This document shows, one piece after another, positions 49,731-58,714 of a stretch of 64,000 bases of DNA (position 1 is the stretch's first letter; every line of letters starts with the position of its first letter). The DNA is taken from assembly GCA_963826975.1 (NCBI GenBank), contig CAWGZJ010000007.1, positions 62,001-126,000 of the forward strand, written 5' to 3'. The position numbers and the translations under genes were made by a program. This DNA comes from Palsa-883 sp963826975 (GTDB lineage: Bacteria > Pseudomonadota > Alphaproteobacteria > Acetobacterales > Acetobacteraceae). Below the pieces are notes generated by a model. It saw only the letters and a list, made by a program, of their open reading frames with translations. It searched no databases and had not been told where the DNA came from.

Positions 49731-50882
49731 TCAGCCTGTCTGCTTCTGGCCGCTTCGCGCGGCGGGCTGCTTCTGGCCGCTTCGCGCGACGGGCTGCTTC
49801 TGGCCGCTGCGCGCGGCGGCGGTGATCATGTCCAGCATCCGGTGACGGGTTACCGCCTCGTTGAAGCTTGGATGGAATGCTGCACCATCACGGATCGCCT
49901 CGCCAAACTTCTGGTAGAGCTGCGCGACGTTGTACGGCGAACCTGTTGGCACCGCGTCCGGCACCCAGCGGTATTTCGCCGGCACCTGCATCTCCTGCAT
50001 GTCCTTGTCCTTGCCGCGTGCGCCGCGCACGGTCAGTTCCTGGCGTTGGGTGGAGGCGCGCATGGTGGCGGCGAGCGAGAGGTCGCCGTCCGAGCCATGG
50101 ATCTCGAACAGGAATTCGTTGCCACGCGCCATGCCGCCGCGCACCTGCGCTGACACCACCGTGCCGTCGCCGACGATGCCGCTGACGACGAGTTGGTCCG
50201 GCACATCCTTGGCAACCAACCCACCGGTGTCTTGAGAAGGAATTTCACTGCGCTGGCTGACGGCGAAGGCGAACAGCTCGCGGAATTCACCGAGGCAGTA
50301 GCACAGGGCATCGAGGTTATGGCCACCAGTAATCGTCATCAGGTTGGCGCCATTGGCGAAGTCCGCCTGATAGGCGCGATCGAGCGCGGCACCCCAGTTC
50401 GCCGCATTGACGAACAAGGTTCCGGACAGCGGCTTGCCGACATGGCCCTGGTCGATCAGGTCCTTCACGTAGTTGATCGACGGCGAGACCTGGCCTTGCA
50501 GGCCGACGGCATGGCGTACGCCCTTGCGATCGGCCGCGTCGCGCATCTGCATGGCTTCCGCGGTGTTACGGCCGAGTGGCCATTCCGAGTAGACGTGCTT
50601 GCCGGCATCGATTGCCGCCATGACCGGTGTGTAGTGGTCCGGCACTTTGACGCAGACGGTGACCAGATCGACATCCGGATGTTGCGCGAGTTTCACCGGG
50701 TCGGCGAAGGCGAGCGGCACGCCGTAGTGCTTCGCCGCGGCGTCGGCGGATTCCTGGCGCGTGGTGCAAATGGCGATGACTTCGAAGTCGGGCAACGCCT
50801 GCAATGCCGGCATGTGCGCGATGGACGAAAAGCCTCGATTCGGCGTGACGCCGACCATGCCGACGCGAATCTTGCTTGCCAC
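49731..50882 (-). CDS. Gfo/Idh/MocA family oxidoreductase
   Basis: A 383-residue NAD(P)-dependent oxidoreductase. GTG 50882 (VASKIRVGMVGVTP) is the family's usual start and follows GGGGGGACA; longer frames run into an IS5 relic. The nucleotide fold covers 1-125, with EWPLGRNTAEA holding the conserved (E/K)P-like motif, here EWP in place of EKP, and ITGGHNLDALCYCLG is the active-site His helix. The last 26 residues are three copies of a nine-residue unit (RSGQKQPVA) from a 27-bp tandem repeat. It leads the AtuA-TRAP operon. Confidence 0.9.
   Translation of the reverse strand: MASKIRVGMVGVTPNRGFSSIAHMPALQALPDFEVIAICTTRQESADAAAKHYGVPLAFADPVKLAQHPDVDLVTVCVKVPDHYTPVMAAIDAGKHVYSEWPLGRNTAEAMQMRDAADRKGVRHAVGLQGQVSPSINYVKDLIDQGHVGKPLSGTLFVNAANWGAALDRAYQADFANGANLMTITGGHNLDALCYCLGEFRELFAFAVSQRSEIPSQDTGGLVAKDVPDQLVVSGIVGDGTVVSAQVRGGMARGNEFLFEIHGSDGDLSLAATMRASTQRQELTVRGARGKDKDMQEMQVPAKYRWVPDAVPTGSPYNVAQLYQKFGEAIRDGAAFHPSFNEAVTRHRMLDMITAAARSGQKQPVARSGQKQPAARSGQKQTG
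49740..49818. repeat. 27-bp tandem repeat, three copies
   Basis: Three 27-bp units (49740-49766, 49767-49793, 49794-49818) encode the RSGQKQ tail of the Gfo/Idh protein. The first two units differ at one base; the third is the least alike. Confidence 0.9.
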
Positions 50883-50984
50883 TGATCTTGTCCCCCCAGT
50901 TCTTGTCCCCCGGTTCTTGTCCCCCGGGCGCCCGTCATCCCAGCGAAGCCGGCCAGCGAAGCCGGGTGACGCGTGTTTAACGCA

Positions 50985-51245
50985 CCCTGGCCGGATTGTC
51001 CTGTCGGCCAGGACGTTGGTGTACTTGTAGCGGCCCATCGTCGTTTCGACGAGCGAGCGCTGGCCATGCGGGTGGCGGCTTGCCGGGCAATTCGCTCTCG
51101 TTCCGTGGGCGGTTTCAAATGGTGATCACGCTGTGTAGGCTGATCCCGTTCCCCGCTGGGCACCGCCGTCGCACGCGGTGGAATCGCCACGTCGATGTCG
51201 TCGCCGTGCGCCACGATCGTCCGGTAAGTGGGGTCACCGTCATAC
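50985..51245 (-). pseudogene. IS5-family transposase relic
   Basis: Reading the minus strand from 51243, the sequence encodes GAYDGDPTYRTIVAHG, DDIDVAIPPRATAVPSGE and QRDHHL, then shifts frame to GQRSLVETTMGRYKYTNVL, whose Glu is the last catalytic residue of IS5-type DDE enzymes. The N-terminal two thirds are lost and replaced by repeat copy A6. The 1015-bp region 50883-51897 holds this relic, A6, a hairpin at 51347 and a final part (51401-51897) with nothing recognised. Confidence 0.78.
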
Positions 51246-51246
51246 G

Positions 51247-51346
51247 CGCCATCCACGACTTTGCTTGTCGCACGAAGGCAAGTCGTGGATGGCCGGCCTG
51301 CGCCGGCCATGACGGGTGGAGAGTCGGGACTTTCGGCCGCTGGTAT
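51247..51346. repeat. Repeat family A, right half (A6)
   Basis: It has the CCACGACTTTGC / GCAAGTCGTGG stem, GGCCGGCCTGCGCCGGCC centre, CATGACGGGTGGAGAGTCGG and the terminus CTTTCGGCCGCTGGTAT. The left terminus is replaced by the IS5 relic, suggesting the IS inserted there. Confidence 0.88.
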
Positions 51347-51400
51347 AAGTTGAAGATACGTGTTCATGCCGGATTCGGCATAAAAACGTATCTTCAACTT
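51347..51400. repeat. Nested hairpin with 15-bp perfect arms
   Basis: AAGTTGAAGATACGT (51347-51361) pairs perfectly with 51386-51400. Inside, ATGCCG (51366-51371) pairs with CGGCAT. The element starts directly where repeat A6 ends. No T-run follows, so it is not a simple terminator. Confidence 0.82.
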
Positions 51401-51897
51401 ACCCCGGGTCCGGCGGCATCTTTTTCGGGTCGCCGAAGCGCACGAGGCCGAACGGCGCCCGGTACTGTCTCCCGTGACTATTGATCTGCCAACCCTCGGG
51501 TGGCCGAGGCATAACGCCCGGATGACCGACACTTTAATTATGCGACACAATATGCGCCAATCCCCACCCGACGAAAAAGGCTGCAACACCTGTCAGACGC
51601 GACGGCTATGTTTGTCGCGCACCGCCTGGACGGCACGAATACGGGCGGCCATTGCACAGGACAGGAAGCGCACGCATGCGGGCAGGACGTCTCACGGCGA
51701 TTGTGGCTGTCATGATCGGCGTCGCACGGTGGTGGGCACGGCGGAACACGCACAGGCGAGTGCCGACTGATGCAGCGATCCGCTCCGCTGCGGCGGTCCT
51801 CGCGCGTTCTGTTGCGCGACGCGGCGAGGTTGATAACGGGGTGGCTGAACCAGGCGCCACGCTTGGCCACGGCTGCGGTCGTGTAGGTCTCGTCGGC

Positions 51898-52485
51898 ATG
51901 CCAATTCCGATCCGCAACAGGTCTGACGAGAACGATGAGGATCGGCGTAGCTCCAGCCTGGCAGGACTGAATGCAGCGTTCTTTGCCTTGATGTTCGCGT
52001 CAGCGGCGAGCATCGGCCTTCCGGTCGCTCGCGCAGCAACAGCGCCAAAAACCGTTGCAGCATTTTGCCGGGCGAACCCAAATCTCGATTTCCCTGACCG
52101 TGCCTTCTACGGGTCGCCTCACAAGGATGGCATCGTTCCCCGGGACGTTGCGGCAGTCGGGGCGACGAACTGGCGGTGCAGGGATGGCAAGGTCTATGTC
52201 TGCGCCGGCGGGGCGGCGGGAAGCGCTTGCGCGAAAATGGATCCGAACCGCGAGCCTTCCGAGGATATCCGACAGACGTGCGAAGCCAATCCCGGACAGG
52301 ATTTTGTCGCCACTGCCGTCATCGGCAACTCCTCGTCCACTTGGCGATGCCAGGGTTCGACCGCGAAAATCATCGCGACGGTTCCGCTCGACAGCCGCGG
52401 ATTTATGCAGCAGACGTGGGCTCCCCTCTTCGACGCGCGCGGCAAAATCAATACCGGCGTCGAACTAGGCGCCGATCCCAGGTAG
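51898..52485 (+). CDS. Secreted Cys-repeat hypothetical protein
   Basis: A 195-residue protein; I start at ATG 51898 (MPIPIRNRSDEND), about 25 residues before a hydrophobic signal segment (LNAAFFALMFASAASIGLP, cleaved near ARA). The mature part has two related units: FCRANPNLDFPD ... WRCRDGKVYVCAG and TCEANPGQDFVA ... WRCQGSTAKIIAT, each with paired Cys and Trp. They probably fold as two small disulfide-bonded domains. The family is unknown. It is 49 bp before another small secreted protein. Confidence 0.65.
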   Translation: MPIPIRNRSDENDEDRRSSSLAGLNAAFFALMFASAASIGLPVARAATAPKTVAAFCRANPNLDFPDRAFYGSPHKDGIVPRDVAAVGATNWRCRDGKVYVCAGGAAGSACAKMDPNREPSEDIRQTCEANPGQDFVATAVIGNSSSTWRCQGSTAKIIATVPLDSRGFMQQTWAPLFDARGKINTGVELGADPR

Positions 52486-52534
52486 CCCCGCCAACAGCGC
52501 AGCCAAAACATGGCTCGGTTAAAGAGAATGACGA

Positions 52535-52828
52535 ATGAAGGCGATGATCGTGCCGGGACTGATTGCGCTGATGGCCGTCGGTGCTGCGCCCACGGTTCGT
52601 GCCGGAAGTATTTCCACGACGGTGTTCAGGTGTTCGATCGGCAAGAAAACGGTTTCCGTGACGCGCGCCGATCGTCGGCTCACCTATCACTACGGGATGG
52701 GCAATAAGGACGAAATGTCGATCGTCGGTATCCCAGGCTCGGGAAATGTCTTTCAGATGACGCAACGGTTCGCCGGAGTGGAATACCAGCTGCGGTTCAG
52801 GAAGGGCGAATACAGGCTCCGGCCATGA
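52535..52828 (+). CDS. Small secreted hypothetical protein
   Basis: A 97-residue protein with a signal peptide (MIVPGLIALMAVGAAPTVRA) and a mature part of about 74 residues with a single Cys and a run of strands (TTVFRCSIGKKTVSVTR, RLTYHYGMG, YQLRFRKGEYRLRP). ATG 52535 is preceded by AAAGAGAATG. Its last three codons and stop lie inside repeat copy A7, so the insertion may have replaced the original C-terminus. Confidence 0.65.
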   Translation: MKAMIVPGLIALMAVGAAPTVRAGSISTTVFRCSIGKKTVSVTRADRRLTYHYGMGNKDEMSIVGIPGSGNVFQMTQRFAGVEYQLRFRKGEYRLRP

Positions 52829-52871
52829 CGGGGGTGGCGCAGCGTACGTCAATACTTTCGGCCGCTGATAT
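52819..52871. repeat. Repeat family A, right-end fragment (A7)
   Basis: CCGGCCATGACGGGGGTGG, AGCGTACGTCAATACTTTCG and the closing GCCGCTGATAT match the right end of the family. It overlaps the stop codon of the small secreted protein. Confidence 0.82.
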
Positions 52872-52919
52872 CAGACGCCCCACAGCGCCGCCGAATCGGC
52901 GATCGCGCCGCGCGGACCC

Positions 52920-55900
52920 TCATTCAACCGAGGCCCGCACCTCTGTCCCCTGCCGGATGCCCGTCACGATGTTGGCCGCCAGGCCGAGGCGGCCGACAGC
53001 GATCTCGGCGACCCGGTCGCGGCCGCTTCGCTTGGCGTCGTACAGCGCGCCATCGGCGAGGTGGATCAATTCCTCCGCGATCATGTCGCCCGAGGGCATG
53101 ACCGCGGCGATGCCGATGCTGACACTGACGCGGCCGAAATCGGAATGCGCGTGTGGCACACCGAGACTGCTAACAGCCCCGCGCACACGTTCGGCCACCA
53201 GCCGCGCCATATCCGAATCGACACCGGGCATGATGACGACGAATTCTTCGCCGCCATAGCGCGCCGCGATGTCGACGTGCTGGCGGACACTGCTCTGCAA
53301 CGCCGTGGCCACCTGGCGCAGGCAGGCATCGCCGCCGAGATGGCCATAGTGGTCGTTGTATTTCTTGAAATGATCGACATCGATCATGGCAATGGCGATC
53401 CAGGTTGCGCTGCGCATGGCTCTCGCCCACTCCCTGTCCAGCGCTTCCATGAAGTGGCGTCGATTGACCAGACCGGTCAATGCGTCGGTGTTGCTCAACA
53501 CTTCGAGCCGCTGGTTTGCCTCCCACAACTCGCGTGTTCGTTCAACGACGTTCTTTTCGAGCGAAGCGTACATCAACGCATTGTCGAGCGACACCGCGAG
53601 CTGCCCGGCAATCAGCGATACCGCATCAAGCCGGTCCGCGGAGAAGGCGCCGCGGCTTAGCCGATTTTCCAGCAGCAGCATCGCTCGCGACACGCCCTGT
53701 TTGCGGATCGGCACGAACAGCAGGGAGCAACAGTCAACGCCGGCAAAATACGCGTCCCGCGCGAAGCGATCGTCGCGAGTTGCATCCTCCACGATCAGGA
53801 TTTCGCCACTGTGCTGGACACAATGGAATGCCGAGAGCGGCAGCAGAAGTTGTCGTCCCGCCTGATCCACCGACATCACGTCGGTGGCACTCGCGCCCGA
53901 AACCGGCGGCAGGTGCCAGGCGCCGCTCTCCTGGTCGCACAGAACGATCTGAACATTGGTGGCGCCGGTCAGCGCACCGAGGGTCTCCTTCACCCGCGCA
54001 TGCAGGCGATCCAGCACGGTTTCGGAGCTCAACGCCTGGGATGCCCGCAGGATACCCAGCAGGTCGATGGTGTCCGAGGTCAGGCCGGTACTCGAACCCG
54101 CGGGTCGATCGTCGAGGCCGAGCTCGGTCCCAGGCAGTGTCGCAAGCTCGGCGCCGTGCCGTTCTTGCATCTGGCGCAATTTGGCCTCGGCGCCCCACGC
54201 TTTGTACAGATCGTAGGCGGCCACCATCAGCGGCTGCCCGGTGATGCGAAGGCCCTGATCCAGATGCAGCAACGCCGCCCGTTCGGTCAGCAACGCCTGG
54301 TGCCAGGGACGCTTTGCGCGGTGTGCTGCGGTAATGCCGGCGTCGAATGCGCGTATGGCCACCCAGTAATCACCGCTTGCCCAGGCGAGCTCGGCGTCCA
54401 GCAGATGCACCAGATGCAGGTAGTTGCTCGGTGCGTCTGCCGCACGTTGGGCGAGCCAGGTGCGGCAGGAGTCGAATTCTCTGCGCAACACGAGTTGCTC
54501 AGGGCCCTCGGCACGGCGCAGCCGGCGGGCGAGTGCCAGGCCCTGCAACGTGTGCACCAGGGCAACGGGGTAGAAGCCGTCAATGGACGACAGCAGTGAC
54601 ATGGCAGCAGCGGCATGTCGCGCGAGGGCGTCGCCATCGTCGAACACCGCAGCCGTCAGGGCGCGGTAGATGTGCAGATAAGCCGAGCCCAGCCGATTAG
54701 GGCCAAGCCTGGCGATATGTGCGGCCTCGTCGAAGTCAGGGGTCGCAAAGCTCCCGGGTTCCGCTGTCGGGCCACGCAGAGCCCGCAAACACTGGCGGAA
54801 CGTCACGTAAGTGGCGACCGAATGCAGGTTGCCGGTACGCGCGCCGAAGTCCAGCGCTGCATCCACCTCCGCTTCGCTACGGTCGAGTGTCGGCGCGCAT
54901 TCCAGTAGAGCCGTGAGCGTAATATAATAGGTGAAGCAGACATATTGCAGGTCGCCGCCATCGAGCAGCCCGCGTCGGGCGTGCCGTGCCTGCGTCAAGA
55001 CCTCGTCCAGGTCCTCGAACCAATGCAGGCTGGCTCGTGCGTGCGTATAGCGGGCCCAGGAGGTGGCGGGCTCGTAGCCGCGCGCTTCACCCACCGCGAG
55101 AATATGGCGGTTGACACGATAGCCGGTGGCATAGTCCTGGCGCAGTTTGGCCATGACCTTGGTGGTGCCGGACAGAATGGCAACCAACGGCGCGCAGGGG
55201 CCGTGTCCGACCCAGAGGGATTGGGCTTGCAGCACCAGCCGGACGAAGGCGTCGGGGTCGCACAGGAATGCCGGGCTCATCATTCCGCTCATCAGCTTGG
55301 CCGGGGCGAGGATGCGCGGATCGGTCGCGTCCGGCCGACCTGCATCGGCGGCAAGGTCGCCGTCGATCCAGGTGCAAAGCGCATCCAGCCGCCGCCCCGT
55401 CTCCTCTGGCGTCGTCCGCACATGCAGTGGCATGCCAAGTTGCGCCAGCAGGTCAAAGCCGAGTGTCAACGACTCGGCTTGCCGACCGCGGTTGACCAGG
55501 CTCGATATCTGCAAATATGCCGGGTCCACCAGCATGAATGGGTCATCGCAGTCTCGCGCCAGTAGCGCATAGGCGGCGTCGGTGCCCTGTTGGTCGCCGA
55601 GGTTGTGGAGCGCCTGGTGCCAGCCACTGAGCAGGGTGAGCCGCAACGTTCGGTCGGCTTTGGCCGTCATCGGCTCGAACAACGCAACGGCAGCGGCCAG
55701 CAGGCGCTCGGCGGCCGTGTAGATGGATGAAGAGCTTGCCGTGGCGGCCGCTTTGCGAAGCAGTTCGACTGCCTGCCGTCGCTCGCCTTCCTCCTGAACG
55801 CAAGCGGTTGCCGGCAGGTACTGCTCGGCCGCTTTCGAGGCCCACTCAGGGCGCACCGCCAAACGTCGTGCAATGGCGAGGTGCAGTGCCGCCCGTCGAT

Positions 55901-57992
55901 CTGGTTCGATCCCGTTATAGGCAGCTTGATGGACCCGGTCGTGCCGGAACCGCACGGTTTCGTGGGCACCGGCGGACAGCATCGTGCCGCCGGAAGACCA
56001 CACCAACAACCCCTCTTCGAGCGGCGCCACCAGGGCCTCGCGCACGGCGACGCTGTCCAGCCCGCTCGCCGTGTCCAAAAGACCGAGTTCGACCTCGCCG
56101 CCCAGGCAGCCCATCACTGCGATCACCGTCGGGGCCGGCGCGGGCAGGCTCGCGATCCGGCTGGTCAGTACCGCCACCACGTCGGTGCGGTCGGCGTGCC
56201 AGCGAATGGCCGCGTCGTCCCATTCCCACCCATTATCGCCCTGAATGAGCGCCCCGCTCCGTCGGAGCCCGTTCACGAGTTCTATGGTGTCGAACGGGTT
56301 GCCATCGGTTTGGGCACCGATCGACTCGGCCAACCGCGCGGCGTCGGCTGCCGGCAGGCGCAGCATCTCGCCCAACAGGGTGGCGATGTGGGCGGGCCAG
56401 AGGTTCGACAGGCGCAGCAGCCCAGATGACGACTGGCGCAAATCCAGTCGGGCGATCAACTGGGCGAGCGGATGGGCGACCCCAACCTCGGCCGGGCGAT
56501 AGGCGCCGATGACGAATAACCCGGGAATGCCGCTCGCAAGAAACGTCTCGAACAACTCGATGGTGATCGGATCCGCCCATTGCAGGTCGTCGAGGACCAT
56601 CACCACCGGCCGGTTCGACGATGCGATGGCGCGCAGCAATGCTAGCGCAAACGCCACCCCCCTGGCCCGGATGCGGCCGGAATCGGCGGGCGGCATCGGG
56701 GGCTGCGGCCCTAGGAGTGCCAAAAACTCGGGCGCCAACGCGGTCGCCATTCCGGCATTGTCGCCGAGCGCCGCGAGGATGCGAGTCCGCTCCGTGGCAA
56801 CCTCTGTCGGCGACTGGGCAAGCAGCATGCGGCCCAAGCCGCGGACAGCTTGCGTGATCGGGCCTGCGGCCGCGTCGTGGCGGAATTGATCGACCTTGCC
56901 GTAGACGAACCAGCCGCGCCGCGCGGTGACGATCGGTCGTAATTCCTCGATCAGGGCCGTCTTGCCGACGCCAGGCGCGCCAGCCACCAGGATGCCGCCG
57001 CCATCCCCATCCCCATCCCCATCATCATCCCTCTGGGCGGCGGTCTCGAAGGCACGTCGTATTGTCGCGAACTCCGGGCCTCGCCCGATCAACCGTGGGG
57101 TTGCGAGCTGGCGCGGGAAGTCGCGCTCGCACAGCGGAAACGACCCGTGCTGCCCGCGTGCCAGTGCCGCGCAGAGCCGCGTCAGATCATGGGCCAGGCC
57201 CTCGGCGCTCTGATAGCGGCGGTCTGGCTCCTTCTCCAGCAGGCGCATGATGATATCCGACAGTCCGATCGGTATGGTCGGATCGATCGAAACGGGAGGG
57301 ACCGGCACTGTCGCCAGATGGTCGCGGATGATCTGAAGCGGGTCGTCGCTGCGGAACGGCAGTTCGCCGATGACCAGTTCATAAAGCGTGATGCCGAGCG
57401 CGTACAGATCGGAGCGCTGATCAATCGGGCGCGCCATTCGCCCGGTCTGCTCGGGGGCAAGATAACCGAGCGTTCCGGTGATCTCGCTATGATGGGTGAA
57501 GCTTGGACGCTCCTCGGCGAACGTGGTGGCCAGGTCAAAATCGATCAGCACCGGCCGCCTTGTCTCACCCTGCAGCAGGATGTTGCTCGGATTGATGTCC
57601 TTGTGCAGTACGCCGAGCCGATGGATCTCGGCCAGGATCCGCGCCAGACGTTGGCCGATTGCGGCGACTTCGGCCGCGACGATGCGCCGACCGGCATGCG
57701 ATGTGTGCAGCGGCACGCCGCCATCGTCCTCGAAGATGAGCAGGCCTTCTGTCGCCGCATCGACGGCGAGTGCCGGCACGCCTTCGATCCCAGCGAGGCG
57801 TTCGAGGATGCGCTTCTCGTGCAGCAGCCGGGCGATGGCGACTGGGCCTCGGGGTTGCTTGCAGATGACCATCCGGCCGAGGTTGGGAAAATGGCAGCGA
57901 TACACCAGGCTGCGGTCGCTTTGGTGGATGATCGTACGCGTCTCGATGCTGGCGTGCCGGTCAATTCCCTGCACCTCGAGCACGGCCGTCAT
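52920..57992 (-). CDS. Serine/threonine kinase - AAA ATPase - GAF - diguanylate cyclase hybrid
   Basis: A 1690-residue cytoplasmic signalling protein. In order: a protein kinase domain (about 15-275; catalytic HKDINPSNILL, metal-binding DFDLATTF in place of DFG, ICKQP lysine); an AAA/STAND-type ATPase (Walker A GAPGVGKTALIE near 340, Walker B VMVLDDLQWAD near 475); a long TPR-like helical region (about 760-1280); a GAF domain (about 1320-1480); a coiled coil; and a GGDEF domain (about 1510-1670) with active GGEEF and no RxxD inhibitory site. I start at ATG 57992; GTG 58157 would add 55 unlike residues. An Asp/Gly run (DDDGDGDGDGGG) comes from a 6-bp repeat. Inputs are unknown; the output is c-di-GMP. 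Confidence 0.9.
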   Translation of the reverse strand: MTAVLEVQGIDRHASIETRTIIHQSDRSLVYRCHFPNLGRMVICKQPRGPVAIARLLHEKRILERLAGIEGVPALAVDAATEGLLIFEDDGGVPLHTSHAGRRIVAAEVAAIGQRLARILAEIHRLGVLHKDINPSNILLQGETRRPVLIDFDLATTFAEERPSFTHHSEITGTLGYLAPEQTGRMARPIDQRSDLYALGITLYELVIGELPFRSDDPLQIIRDHLATVPVPPVSIDPTIPIGLSDIIMRLLEKEPDRRYQSAEGLAHDLTRLCAALARGQHGSFPLCERDFPRQLATPRLIGRGPEFATIRRAFETAAQRDDDGDGDGDGGGILVAGAPGVGKTALIEELRPIVTARRGWFVYGKVDQFRHDAAAGPITQAVRGLGRMLLAQSPTEVATERTRILAALGDNAGMATALAPEFLALLGPQPPMPPADSGRIRARGVAFALALLRAIASSNRPVVMVLDDLQWADPITIELFETFLASGIPGLFVIGAYRPAEVGVAHPLAQLIARLDLRQSSSGLLRLSNLWPAHIATLLGEMLRLPAADAARLAESIGAQTDGNPFDTIELVNGLRRSGALIQGDNGWEWDDAAIRWHADRTDVVAVLTSRIASLPAPAPTVIAVMGCLGGEVELGLLDTASGLDSVAVREALVAPLEEGLLVWSSGGTMLSAGAHETVRFRHDRVHQAAYNGIEPDRRAALHLAIARRLAVRPEWASKAAEQYLPATACVQEEGERRQAVELLRKAAATASSSSIYTAAERLLAAAVALFEPMTAKADRTLRLTLLSGWHQALHNLGDQQGTDAAYALLARDCDDPFMLVDPAYLQISSLVNRGRQAESLTLGFDLLAQLGMPLHVRTTPEETGRRLDALCTWIDGDLAADAGRPDATDPRILAPAKLMSGMMSPAFLCDPDAFVRLVLQAQSLWVGHGPCAPLVAILSGTTKVMAKLRQDYATGYRVNRHILAVGEARGYEPATSWARYTHARASLHWFEDLDEVLTQARHARRGLLDGGDLQYVCFTYYITLTALLECAPTLDRSEAEVDAALDFGARTGNLHSVATYVTFRQCLRALRGPTAEPGSFATPDFDEAAHIARLGPNRLGSAYLHIYRALTAAVFDDGDALARHAAAAMSLLSSIDGFYPVALVHTLQGLALARRLRRAEGPEQLVLRREFDSCRTWLAQRAADAPSNYLHLVHLLDAELAWASGDYWVAIRAFDAGITAAHRAKRPWHQALLTERAALLHLDQGLRITGQPLMVAAYDLYKAWGAEAKLRQMQERHGAELATLPGTELGLDDRPAGSSTGLTSDTIDLLGILRASQALSSETVLDRLHARVKETLGALTGATNVQIVLCDQESGAWHLPPVSGASATDVMSVDQAGRQLLLPLSAFHCVQHSGEILIVEDATRDDRFARDAYFAGVDCCSLLFVPIRKQGVSRAMLLLENRLSRGAFSADRLDAVSLIAGQLAVSLDNALMYASLEKNVVERTRELWEANQRLEVLSNTDALTGLVNRRHFMEALDREWARAMRSATWIAIAMIDVDHFKKYNDHYGHLGGDACLRQVATALQSSVRQHVDIAARYGGEEFVVIMPGVDSDMARLVAERVRGAVSSLGVPHAHSDFGRVSVSIGIAAVMPSGDMIAEELIHLADGALYDAKRSGRDRVAEIAVGRLGLAANIVTGIRQGTEVRASVE

Positions 57993-58714
57993 GCCCGGGC
58001 ACTCGGGCAGCAAAACCAAGCCGGTCCGGCCTTCTCGCGACAGCTCCGATACAACATCTGGCCAATGAGCTGGCTGAGTTCTGTCCGGGGCAATGCGATG
58101 GACATGCGTTCGATTCGCTCCAGAGACGCCTGACAGACGACATGCCTTGCGAGGCACGATCGCTCAGCGGGCCCGATAATTTTCCGGCACCAAACCGGCT
58201 TTGGATTAATGCAGTGTCAACAAAGCGTGGATTTCAGCCCTGCGTGGCGGACAGTGCTGCCCGGTTCGCTCGACCGGTTTGTGTCGACGCTCCAGTCACC
58301 GGGGCGGTGCCGGCGCGGTCGGTTGCGTGCACCGATGCACGTTCGGCGCGCTGCATTGCACGGATCTCAGATTTCGCGACGACCGGGTGATGGTGTCAGT
58401 CGGTCTCGAGGCGCGACCGCCCTTTCCAAAAGGCCACGTGCTGGAGCAGGGTGACTGGTCGCTGCTCGACCCCGTACGGGCCCGTAATCCTTTCTGGCGC
58501 CCAGTGTCCCAGGGGCGGATGTCGTAGGGGCGGATGCCGTAGGGGCTGCGGCGCAAGATGACGGCCGGGCCACAGGGACGCCATTGCAGCGCTGGACGTA
58601 TTCTACCCAACAGTAGATAATCGGACCGGTGAGTATGGTTCGCCCAGACCAGAGGCGCCGCGCGCCGCCCGCACAGGTACCTGGCGGGACTGACAAGAGA
58701 AGGATTGAGAGAGG
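57993..58714. other. Divergent intergenic region with 15-bp tandem repeat
   Basis: This 722-bp region separates the hybrid kinase from the monooxygenase. No convincing gene was found on either strand. At 58511-58546 the 15-bp unit AGGGGCGGATGCCGT is repeated twice and a part. The promoters for both flanking genes should lie here but could not be fixed. Confidence 0.55.

Noticed and set aside
50693..51589. A 298-codon minus-strand frame crossing 51 kb
   Set aside because: It stitches together repeat A6, the IS5 relic and out-of-frame Gfo/Idh sequence; only the IS5 part has real protein similarity.
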